29,420 bases of DNA, taken from the NCBI GenBank assembly GCA_021203685.1, contig JAJQAS010000270.1, positions 1-29,420 of the forward strand. The letters run 5' to 3'. The stretch's first letter is position 1, and each line of letters starts with the position of its first letter. The notes beneath the pieces were generated by a model. It saw only the letters and a list, made by a program, of their open reading frames with translations. It was not told the origin of the DNA and searched no databases. Below, one piece after another: positions 21,099 to 27,988 of this stretch. Origin of the DNA: Clostridiales bacterium. Its GTDB lineage: Bacteria; Bacillota; Clostridia; Oscillospirales; Oscillospiraceae. Made by a program: the position numbers and the translations under genes.

Positions 21099-22849
21099 TA
21101 CTGCTCACCTCCTGTCGCATGGTCGAAGTCGCCGCCGCCCTGGGTCTGTCCTTCGTAGACCTCGCGGTAGATCTTGTTGGTGGCCAGCAGCTCCTCGTGG
21201 GTGCCGAAGCCGTTCACTCTGCCGTCCTCCATCACCAGGATGCGGTCGGCGTTCTGAACGCTGGAAATGCGCTGAGCGATGATGATTTTGGTGGTCTCGG
21301 GGATGAACTCGGCCAGCGCCTTGCGGATCTTCGCATCGGTGGCAGTGTCCACGGCACTGGTGGAGTCGTCCAGCACCAGCACCTTGGGGTGTTTCAGCAG
21401 GGCGCGGGCAATGCACAGCCGCTGCTTCTGGCCGCCGGAGACGTTGCTGCCGCCCTGTTCGATGTAGGTGTTGTACCCATCGGGCATCCGGTCGATGAAC
21501 TCATCGGCGCAGGCCAGCTGACAGGCTTCGATGCACTCCTCCTCGGTGGCGTCCTCTTTGCCCCAGCGAAGGTTGTCGAGGATGGTGCCGGAGAAGAGCA
21601 CGTTCTTTTGCAGCACCACGGAGACCTGGTTCCGCAGGACCTCCATGTCGTACTGCCGCACGTCCAGGCCGCCCACGGAGACGCTGCCGCTGCGCACGTC
21701 GTACAGGCGGGAGATGAGGTTCACGAGACTGGTCTTGGCGCTGCCGGTGCCGCCGATGATGCCGATGGTCTCGCCGGACTTGATGTGCAGGTCGATGTCA
21801 GCGAGGACCAGGTTTCCGTTCTCCTTGTAGGCGAAGTCAACATGGTTGAAGTCGATGGAGCCGTCCGGCACTTCCATGACGGGCTGCTCGGGATTAGACA
21901 GAGTGGGTTCTTCCTCCAGCACTTCACAGATGCGCCGGGCAGCAGCCACGGACATAGTCACCATGACGAAGACCATGGACAGCATCATCAGGCTCATCAG
22001 GATGTTCATGCAATAAGTCAGCAGGCTCATCAGCTCGCCGGTAGTCAGGTTACCCACCACGATCATCTTCGCGCCGATCCAGCTCAGCAGCAGGATACAG
22101 GTGTAGACGGTGGCCATCATCAGCGGGGTGTTCCACGCCACGATGCCCTCTGCCTTGATGAACATCTTGTAGAGGTTCTGGCTTGCCTTGGTGAACTTGG
22201 AGGTCTCGTAGTCCTCCCGGACGTAGGCCTTGACCACCCGAACAGCGGAGACGTTCTCCTGCACAGAGGCGTTCAGGTCGTCGTACTTCTTAAAGACCTC
22301 GCTGAAGTACTTCATGGCACGGCTGGAGATGAAAAACAGCAGCCCGCCCAGGATGATGACCGCGATCAGGTAGATGCTGGCCAGCCTCGCGTTGATGAAG
22401 AACGCCATGGCCATGGCGCAAATCAGCGATGCGGGAGCGCGGGTACACATCCGCAAAATCATCTGGTAGGCGTTTTGGACGTTGGTCACATCGGTGGTCA
22501 GCCGGGTCACCAGACCGGCAGTGGAATACTTGTCGATGTTGGCAAAGGAGAAGCGCTGGATGTTGGTGAACATGGCCTCCCGCAGATTCCGGGCCAGGCC
22601 GGCGGACGCCAGGGCGCCGGCCCTTGCGCCTGCCATACCGGCGAACAGCCCGACCAGGGCACAGACGATCATCCATCCACCCATCTGATACACATGGGTG
22701 ATGTTCCCCGCCTCAATACCGTCATCGACGATGGAGGCCATCAAAAGGGGGATGACGGTCTCCATGAGCACTTCGAGCAGCATGAAGAACGGCGTCAGAT
22801 AGGATGGCCGCTTATACTCGCCCAAATGTGCGCCAAGGGTTTTGAGCAT
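21098..22849 (-). CDS. ABC exporter half-transporter, degenerate-site partner
   Basis: A 583-residue protein with six membrane helices (about 15-305) and an NBD. Walker A reads GGTGSAKT (366-373), with Ala where Gly is usual. The signature is VSGGQKQR (470-477). Walker B is VLVLDD (490-495), so the catalytic Glu is Asp495. These changes mark the non-hydrolysing Walker site of heterodimeric multidrug exporters, while its canonical signature completes the active site with the partner's Walker motifs. ATG 22849 is preceded by GAGGAGGTAG. It is the first gene after a consensus promoter and lies downstream of a MarR gene. Confidence 0.96.
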   Translation of the reverse strand: MLKTLGAHLGEYKRPSYLTPFFMLLEVLMETVIPLLMASIVDDGIEAGNITHVYQMGGWMIVCALVGLFAGMAGARAGALASAGLARNLREAMFTNIQRFSFANIDKYSTAGLVTRLTTDVTNVQNAYQMILRMCTRAPASLICAMAMAFFINARLASIYLIAVIILGGLLFFISSRAMKYFSEVFKKYDDLNASVQENVSAVRVVKAYVREDYETSKFTKASQNLYKMFIKAEGIVAWNTPLMMATVYTCILLLSWIGAKMIVVGNLTTGELMSLLTYCMNILMSLMMLSMVFVMVTMSVAAARRICEVLEEEPTLSNPEQPVMEVPDGSIDFNHVDFAYKENGNLVLADIDLHIKSGETIGIIGGTGSAKTSLVNLISRLYDVRSGSVSVGGLDVRQYDMEVLRNQVSVVLQKNVLFSGTILDNLRWGKEDATEEECIEACQLACADEFIDRMPDGYNTYIEQGGSNVSGGQKQRLCIARALLKHPKVLVLDDSTSAVDTATDAKIRKALAEFIPETTKIIIAQRISSVQNADRILVMEDGRVNGFGTHEELLATNKIYREVYEGQTQGGGDFDHATGGEQ

Positions 22850-22893
22850 AGTGGATCTACCTCCTCAGTTTACTTGTTTCCTGCGTAAAGAAT

Positions 22894-22922
22894 ATTATAA
22901 AGCATTGCTGCGTCTCTGTCAA
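22894..22922 (-). promoter_or_regulatory. Consensus sigma-A promoter of the ABC exporter operon
   Basis: On the minus strand, TTGACA (22922-22917), 17-base spacer, TATAAT (22899-22894): a perfect match in boxes and spacing. A TTTAC...GTAAA inverted repeat downstream of the -10 could be an operator. A promoter this strong normally needs a repressor, and MarR is next to it. Confidence 0.88.
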
Positions 22923-22946
22923 TCAGATGAAACGTTATTTTGGCGG

Positions 22947-23393
22947 TTATCGGATATTTTCATAAACCATTTGCAGTAGACGTTTCAGCTCCCGCTGCTC
23001 CTCCTCAGTCATGCCGCGCAGCATTTGCCGTTCCGTCTCCTGTATCTTTTCCCAACTCAGCCGGTTCTGCTTCCGGCCCAGCTCCGTCAGGCGGACGACC
23101 TTGACCCGCCGGTCTGATTCGTCGGCCAGGGCCTCCACGTAGCCCTTTTTCTCCAGGCGGGAGACCGTCCCGGCGATGGTGGGCTGGGCCACGCAAAAAA
23201 AGCGCTCCAGCTCTTTCAGGGTACAGGTCTCTCCCTCCTGGCAGCCCAACACCCGCAAAACATGGCTCTGAGCCATCGTCAAATCCGCTTCCCGCAGGCT
23301 CTGGTCCGCCCGTTTTTTCAGGGATTCCTCAATCTTTTTCAGCAGGAATCCGTTGTCCGGCAAAACCTCTGCGTTATCAGCTGCAGGAACCAT
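22947..23393 (-). CDS. MarR-family transcriptional regulator
   Basis: A 148-residue winged-helix protein. The MarR layout is seen in order: an N-terminal dimer helix (NGFLLKKIEESLKKRADQSLREADLTMAQSHVLRVL in part), the recognition helix region LKELERFFCVAQPTIAGTVSRLEKKGYV, the wing with DESDRRVKVVRLTELG, and a C-terminal helix. A GAGGTGGAG site favours ATG 23393 over the in-frame GTG at 23402. It is located directly upstream of an ABC multidrug exporter. MarR proteins usually repress themselves and the adjacent efflux genes and release DNA on binding phenolic or drug-like ligands; that role here is inference from position. Confidence 0.95.
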   Translation of the reverse strand: MVPAADNAEVLPDNGFLLKKIEESLKKRADQSLREADLTMAQSHVLRVLGCQEGETCTLKELERFFCVAQPTIAGTVSRLEKKGYVEALADESDRRVKVVRLTELGRKQNRLSWEKIQETERQMLRGMTEEEQRELKRLLQMVYENIR

Positions 23394-23437
23394 ATACTCC
23401 ACCTCGTTTCCCGGGGAATATCCCGTTTTTTCACACC

Positions 23438-23460
23438 AATCAACCGCATGGCGGTTGATT
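23438..23460. promoter_or_regulatory. Perfect inverted repeat downstream of the marR promoter
   Basis: AATCAACCGC - ATG - GCGGTTGATT is a 10-bp perfect inverted repeat with a three-base centre. It lies about +5 to +27 from the predicted transcription start of marR, the classic position of an autorepression operator. It could also act as an RNA hairpin in the leader. Confidence 0.6.
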
Positions 23461-23471
23461 CAGCAGACAAT

Positions 23472-23500
23472 ATTATAGAGCGGCGTTCCCTGAAAGTCAA
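23472..23500 (-). promoter_or_regulatory. Promoter of marR
   Basis: On the minus strand, TTGACT (23500-23495), 17-base spacer, TATAAT (23477-23472). A 14-bp perfect palindrome, AATAGCGCGCTATT (23499-23512), abuts and partly overlaps the -35 box. Confidence 0.82.
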
Positions 23501-23562
23501 TAGCGCGCTATTAAAACGAGATGTAAACTTTTTATGTCACCGAAGGCTCGACAAAAACCCGG

Positions 23563-24162
23563 TCAGCCAAGCTGCTCCACCGCCGCCAGAAATTCCTCAT
23601 AGGTCAGCAGCGTGTTCAGCACCGGCACCAGGGCGTTGGCAGTCAGGTGCTCCGGCAGGTCCAGCGCCCGCAGCAGCGCCTGACGCCGCCCAGCGCTGCC
23701 CGCCCCGCCGGAAAGCCCCGCCTGATACAGATCCAGCTTGGTGATTTCCCGCCCGGCGGGACAGTCGGGGGCCCCATTCTCCCCCAAAATCGTGGCTCCG
23801 CACCGGCGCAGAGCTTCCTCCAGCACGGCGGGGGACATCCCCTCTACCCCCAGCTTGCCCTCCCTGCCGGGGGCCTTTTTGCGCTTTTCCTTGCCGTACA
23901 CGTCGGGGATGTAACACTGCTTCACCTGCTCCGGTGGAAGGATGCCTTTCAGGTGGTTCCGAATGACGAACCCCGCCCCGTCGCTGTCGGTCAGAATGAT
24001 CAGCCCCCGCCGGGCGGCTACCCGCCGCAGAAGGGTCTCCCGCTCCTTCTGGTGAAAGATTTGAAACCCGTCTGTGGTCAAAATCAGGGTGTCCACCAAC
24101 TGGGAGAGGGTGTTTTTGTCGTACCGGCCCTCGACCACGATGGCCTCTTTCAGCTTGAGCAT
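23563..24162 (-). CDS. rnmV: Ribonuclease M5 (5S rRNA maturase)
   Basis: A 199-residue Toprim-domain nuclease that trims precursor 5S rRNA, normally with help from ribosomal protein L18. Toprim motifs are visible: the catalytic Glu in AIVVEGRYDKNTL and the acidic cluster in LIILTDSDGAG. The IPDVYGKEKRKKAPGREGKLGVEGM segment and the C-terminal helical domain are typical of the RnmV family. ATG 24162 is preferred over ATG 24174 because it begins two bases after the holA stop and follows GGGGGA. It is the last gene of comEC-holA-rnmV. Confidence 0.94.
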   Translation of the reverse strand: MLKLKEAIVVEGRYDKNTLSQLVDTLILTTDGFQIFHQKERETLLRRVAARRGLIILTDSDGAGFVIRNHLKGILPPEQVKQCYIPDVYGKEKRKKAPGREGKLGVEGMSPAVLEEALRRCGATILGENGAPDCPAGREITKLDLYQAGLSGGAGSAGRRQALLRALDLPEHLTANALVPVLNTLLTYEEFLAAVEQLG

Positions 24163-24163
24163 A

Positions 24164-25201
24164 CTATCCCCCATTCGCCAGCCGGAGCAGCAGTTCGGTG
24201 AGCAGCTCCTCGTTGTCCAGTCCGCTGGACTTCATCGCCAGGTCGGTCTCCGCACAGAGGGCCACCGCCCGGCGGCACCAGCCCAGGTCGAACTGCCGGG
24301 CGGCGTTCATCAGCTTCCGCGCCTGCCAGTCGCTGCGGATGTCCCACAGCGCTGCCAGCTCGTTTTGTCCCCTGCGGTTTTCCAGCGCCAGCCGTGCCGA
24401 CCACAGCTGCCGCATCTGGCGGCCCAGGACGGAGAGGATCATAATGGGTTCCGTGTGCATCAGGTACAGGTCGGATAAAATTTCCGCCGCCCGGCGGAAG
24501 TTCCTGGCGCTGATGGCGTCGGTCATCTGGAACACCCGGGCATCCAGCACCGGGTCGGCCACCGCGTCGATGTCCGCCTTTTGAATGCTGCTCCCGGCGG
24601 CGTAGTTGGCGATTTTGTCGATTTCGCTCTGTAAGCCGGTCATCAGCCCGCCACAGAGGAAGGTCAGATACTCCGCCGTACCCATGTCGATCTCCTTTCC
24701 ACAGGCTTTGAACCGGCGGCGCACCCAGGCGTTCAGGTCGCTCTGGCTCTGGGGCTGGAACTGAACAGCGGTGGCGGTCTTTTTGACCAGCTTGCCCAGC
24801 CGGGTGTTGCCTCCGGATTTGTATTCCAACTGGTCAAAGACGAAAATCAGGCAGACATACTCCGGCAGATCGGAGAGCAGTTCCTCCAGCGCGTTCCGGC
24901 GGCTCTCGTTTTTGTAGAGGTCGTAGTCATAGACCAAAATCAGCGTCCGCTGGCTCATCATGGGAAAAGCGTCCACCGCCTCCGCCAGCTCCCGCAGGTC
25001 CAGCTCCTTCCCCTGGAAGACGTGGAGGTTAAAGCTCTCCATCCCCTGGGGAATGAGCTGCTTCTGCACCTTTTTGAGGTAGTCGTCCCGCAGATAGTCT
25101 TCCTCCCCGTAAAAGAGGTAGCAGGCGCCCAGATTTTCGGCGGAAAGGTCTTTTTTCAGTTGCGCCAGCCCGGCGTCCGGGCCGTTTTTCTTCGCCGCCA
25201 T
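24164..25201 (-). CDS. holA: DNA polymerase III subunit delta
   Basis: A 345-residue clamp-loader subunit that opens the beta sliding clamp. The N-terminal AAA+-like domain begins at LGACYLFYGEEDYLRDDYLKKV (in part), the family's non-hydrolysing P-loop remnant. Further along are the ESFNLHVFQGKELDLRELAEAVDAFPMMSQRTLILV region and the C-terminal helical collar domain. It sits immediately after comEC (stop at 25203, start at 25201), a very common clostridial and Bacillus pairing. It ends with TAG, which shows that amber is a normal stop here. Confidence 0.97.
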   Translation of the reverse strand: MAAKKNGPDAGLAQLKKDLSAENLGACYLFYGEEDYLRDDYLKKVQKQLIPQGMESFNLHVFQGKELDLRELAEAVDAFPMMSQRTLILVYDYDLYKNESRRNALEELLSDLPEYVCLIFVFDQLEYKSGGNTRLGKLVKKTATAVQFQPQSQSDLNAWVRRRFKACGKEIDMGTAEYLTFLCGGLMTGLQSEIDKIANYAAGSSIQKADIDAVADPVLDARVFQMTDAISARNFRRAAEILSDLYLMHTEPIMILSVLGRQMRQLWSARLALENRRGQNELAALWDIRSDWQARKLMNAARQFDLGWCRRAVALCAETDLAMKSSGLDNEELLTELLLRLANGG

Positions 25202-25202
25202 G

Positions 25203-27473
25203 CTAGTCCTCCTCTCCGTTCGCTGCGGAAGCGGTCACGGTCACGTTTCCCTGTTGATCGGTGCGGTAGACGGTACATCCCGCCGCCGCCAGCCTGTCCA
25301 GCGTTTCCTGGGTGGGGTGGCCGTAGGAATTATTTGCTCCCACAGAGATAATGGCCGTCTCCGGCTGTACAATGGACAGAAACGCCTCTCCGGTGGAATA
25401 CCGGGAGCCGTGGTGGCCCACCACCAGCACGTTTACGGCGGAGAGGTTCTTTTCCTCCGCCAGCAGCAGCTCCGTCTCGCTGTCCATGTCGCCGGTGATG
25501 AGCACCTCGAAGGTTCCCTCCCAGACCAGGGCGGAGAGACCACCGTTGTTGTCGTCCTCCTCCTGGGTCACCGGGGCGAAAATCTCGATTTCGGCGGAGC
25601 CAAAGGAGACAGTCGTGTCCTCCGTCACTTTCATCAGTTCCACCTGGTATTCCTCCGCCAGCGCCTCGATTTCCGCCCAGTGGTCGCTGTCGTCCGCAAT
25701 ATCGGGGACGGCGATGACCTCCACCGTCACCCGCTCCAGCAGCTGCTCCACGCCGTCTATATGGTCGCTGTCGAAGTGGGTCAGCATCAGCAGTTCCAGA
25801 CTGCTCTCCCCCACGTCGCCCAGGGCGTCCGCCAGGACATTTCCTGCGTCGTCGCCGCCGCAGTCCACCGCCACGGCCTCCTGCTGGGAGAGGAAGAGGA
25901 CGCTCTGCCCCTGTCCCACGTCCAGCACCTGAACAGTCAAACCACCGGTGGTCAGGGTGGAGCGGTTGAACCAAATCAGCAGGGCCAGCAGCGCCACAAG
26001 GCCGACGCAGCACAGGCCCGCCCGCTTCCGCCATTTGGGGCGCACCGCCAACAACAGAAGGACGGCGTACACCGCCACCAGCCAAAGGCAATAACTGGTG
26101 GTATGGCTGGTCAAAGAGCTGTAGGGCAGCCGGGAGAGGACATCCACCACGCCGAAAAAGTAGGCAAACAACGCCTTCACCGGCAGCGCCAGCAGGCGGG
26201 CCAGGGGCATACTCAGGAAGGACAGCCCCAGGGTCAGCAGGCCGCCTCCGAACAGCAGCGTCACCGACCACAACACCAGCAGGTTCGCCAGCGGCGCAAC
26301 AAGGGAGATGGTCTCGAAGTAGTAAATGCTGATGGGCAGGGTCAGCACGGTGGCCCCCGCCGTGACGGAGACGCAGCCGCAGACCCAGCGCTTGGCCCCC
26401 TTCCCGACTTTGCCTGTGGGCATGGGGCCGCGCTCCAGCATCCAGCGGTTCAGCGGCTGGGTCACGAGGAAGATGCCCGCCACAGCGGTGAAGGACAGCT
26501 GTAACCCCACGCTGTTGATGGAAAATGGGTTGCAAATCAATAGGAAGAGCAACGCCAGCCCCAGTGACCAGGGGCCGTCGCTGTCCCGGCGGAAGAAGGG
26601 GCCGAGCAGCGCCAGCAAACCCATCACCGTGGCCCGTACCACAGACGGTCCCGCTCCGGTCAGCAAACAGAAAAACAGCAGCACGGGTACCGCCAGCAGC
26701 GATTTGAGCCGTCGGTCTCCCGGCAGCAGCAAAAGGCCGCCGATGAGCAGCGAAACGTGGAGGCCGGACACCGCCACCAGATGGCGCAGCCCGGTTCGGC
26801 TGAGCTGGTCGCCAACGGCGTCGGAAAGCTCGTCCTGCTCCCCGGTCAGGAGGGCCATCAGGACGCCTCCGGCATCGCCGGAATAAAGCGCCTCTATCCG
26901 TTCCTGCATGACCTTTGCCGCCGCCTGGGGCAGGAACCTGAGGGGTATTTCATCGTTGGCCGTGACCGATAGAGCCGTCACCTTGCTGCTGACGGCGAAA
27001 ATGCCCCGGGCGGTGTAGTAGGTGAGCACATCCTCATAGGCTTTCTTCGGGGAAATGAGCGTGGCGGTGATCTCCAGCGTGTCGCCGGGCTTCACCTCGG
27101 CGCAGTCCAAGCTGGTATAAATGCGGGTGCGCACCTTCGCGCCGGAGGCTGTGTGTAGCTCCACGTCCAGCTGACTGCCCCAACTGGTCTCGCCGGGGTA
27201 GTCCAGCGCGATTGCCGTATAAGTCCCCGTCTGGTTCCACAGCCGCTGGGCCGGGCGGACACGAAAAATGCCAAAAAGCCCAAACCACAGCAGCATGACG
27301 GCCACGCCCAGGGCAAACCAGTTGTAGCGCTTTGCTGTCCACGCTTTCCGCTCGATGTAGAAGTAGAACAGCCCTGCCAACCCCAGAGGGAGGCACAGCC
27401 ACCAGGCGTAGGTCTGGCTGACCAGCAGGCAGGCAACGACTGCCCCGGCCAGAAAGGCCCACCGCCGCTTCAC
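25203..27473 (-). CDS. comEC: ComEC/Rec2 DNA uptake channel protein
   Basis: A 756-residue polytopic protein with the three ComEC domains in order. They are an N-terminal DUF4131/OB-like part with the first membrane helices (1-170), the Competence domain channel (about 200-500, containing ALLTGEQDELSDAV..., LRHLVAVSGLHVSLL, GAGPSVVRATVM), and a C-terminal metallo-beta-lactamase domain (about 515-756). The last has LDVGQGQSVLF, THFDSDHIDG and VGHHGSRYST. It forms the inner-membrane pore for single-stranded DNA and may degrade the other strand. The start is GTG 27473, with no good ribosome site; it may be coupled to a short upstream frame. It ends with TAG. Confidence 0.97.
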   Translation of the reverse strand: MKRRWAFLAGAVVACLLVSQTYAWWLCLPLGLAGLFYFYIERKAWTAKRYNWFALGVAVMLLWFGLFGIFRVRPAQRLWNQTGTYTAIALDYPGETSWGSQLDVELHTASGAKVRTRIYTSLDCAEVKPGDTLEITATLISPKKAYEDVLTYYTARGIFAVSSKVTALSVTANDEIPLRFLPQAAAKVMQERIEALYSGDAGGVLMALLTGEQDELSDAVGDQLSRTGLRHLVAVSGLHVSLLIGGLLLLPGDRRLKSLLAVPVLLFFCLLTGAGPSVVRATVMGLLALLGPFFRRDSDGPWSLGLALLFLLICNPFSINSVGLQLSFTAVAGIFLVTQPLNRWMLERGPMPTGKVGKGAKRWVCGCVSVTAGATVLTLPISIYYFETISLVAPLANLLVLWSVTLLFGGGLLTLGLSFLSMPLARLLALPVKALFAYFFGVVDVLSRLPYSSLTSHTTSYCLWLVAVYAVLLLLAVRPKWRKRAGLCCVGLVALLALLIWFNRSTLTTGGLTVQVLDVGQGQSVLFLSQQEAVAVDCGGDDAGNVLADALGDVGESSLELLMLTHFDSDHIDGVEQLLERVTVEVIAVPDIADDSDHWAEIEALAEEYQVELMKVTEDTTVSFGSAEIEIFAPVTQEEDDNNGGLSALVWEGTFEVLITGDMDSETELLLAEEKNLSAVNVLVVGHHGSRYSTGEAFLSIVQPETAIISVGANNSYGHPTQETLDRLAAAGCTVYRTDQQGNVTVTASAANGEED

Positions 27474-27520
27474 CGGCTGCGCGGCGCGCCGGGCCGCAGG
27501 CTCTTTCTCATTTTCTCCAT
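27470..27520 (-). CDS. Candidate 16-residue upstream ORF coupled to comEC
   Basis: ATG 27520, after a GAGAGAG-type site, opens a 16-codon basic frame (MEKMRKSLRPGAPRSR). Its TGA overlaps the comEC GTG as GTGA. comEC itself lacks a visible ribosome site, so translational coupling would explain its start. The small size makes chance a real possibility. Confidence 0.3.
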   Translation of the reverse strand: MEKMRKSLRPGAPRSR

Positions 27521-27555
27521 GTCCGCTCTCTCACCGCCGCCCTGTGTGATACAGC

Positions 27556-27581
27556 ATTGCCGCAGCGAACGCTGCGGCAAT
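27556..27581. terminator. Perfect hairpin between the HIT gene and comEC
   Basis: An 11-bp perfect stem, ATTGCCGCAGC / GCTGCGGCAAT, has a GAAC loop. No U-tract follows on the minus strand; a T6 run lies ten bases after it on the plus strand. It may terminate alaS-HIT transcription weakly or act as a processing site. Confidence 0.45.
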
Positions 27582-27606
27582 CTCTGCGCTGTTTTTTGAT
27601 TGGAAC

Positions 27607-27942
27607 TCAGCCCGGAGGCCAGGTCATGTCCCGTCCGGCCAGCACGTGGAAGTGCAGGTGGTGGACGCTCTGCCCCGCCTGGTCGCCGCAGTTGGAGACC
27701 ACGCGGAAGTCGGTGATGCCCAGCTGGGCCGTGACCTTGGCGATGACCTCAAAGCAGTGGGCCACCACAGCGGAGTTCTCCTCCGTGACCGCACCGGCGG
27801 AGGGAATGTGAGCCTTGGGGATCACCAGGAAGTGAACCGGGGCCTGGGGGTCGATGTCGTAAAAGGCATAGACCTGGTCGTCCTCGTAGACCTTGGTGGA
27901 GGGGACATCCCCGCTGACGATGGAACAAAACAGACAGTCCAT
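27607..27942 (-). CDS. HIT-family (HINT-type) nucleotide hydrolase
   Basis: A 111-residue histidine-triad protein. The triad HHLHFHVL (His-x-His-x-His) is at about 94-101, and the N-terminus CLFCSIVSGDVPSTKVYEDDQVYAFYDIDPQAPVHFLVIPK is typical of HinT in its separate motifs. The two Cys of CLFC may bind zinc. HINT enzymes hydrolyse AMP-amidates such as lysyl-AMP, which gives a plausible link to the aminoacyl-tRNA synthetase gene directly upstream (46 bases). AAGGAGGA precedes ATG 27942. Confidence 0.96.
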   Translation of the reverse strand: MDCLFCSIVSGDVPSTKVYEDDQVYAFYDIDPQAPVHFLVIPKAHIPSAGAVTEENSAVVAHCFEVIAKVTAQLGITDFRVVSNCGDQAGQSVHHLHFHVLAGRDMTWPPG

Positions 27943-27988
27943 AGTTGTTGTCCTCCTTTTTTGATGAATTATGGCAACTTTTGGTTGG

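Noticed and set aside
19242..22888. Plus-strand open frames of about 638 and 589 codons opposite the ABC exporter genes
   Set aside because: Both arise from GC-rich codon use on the opposite strand. They lack recognisable domains, while the minus strand encodes complete ABC exporters.
27556..27597. Plus-strand intrinsic terminator (hairpin plus T6)
   Set aside because: No plus-strand gene lies upstream, and the T-run is ten bases from the stem.
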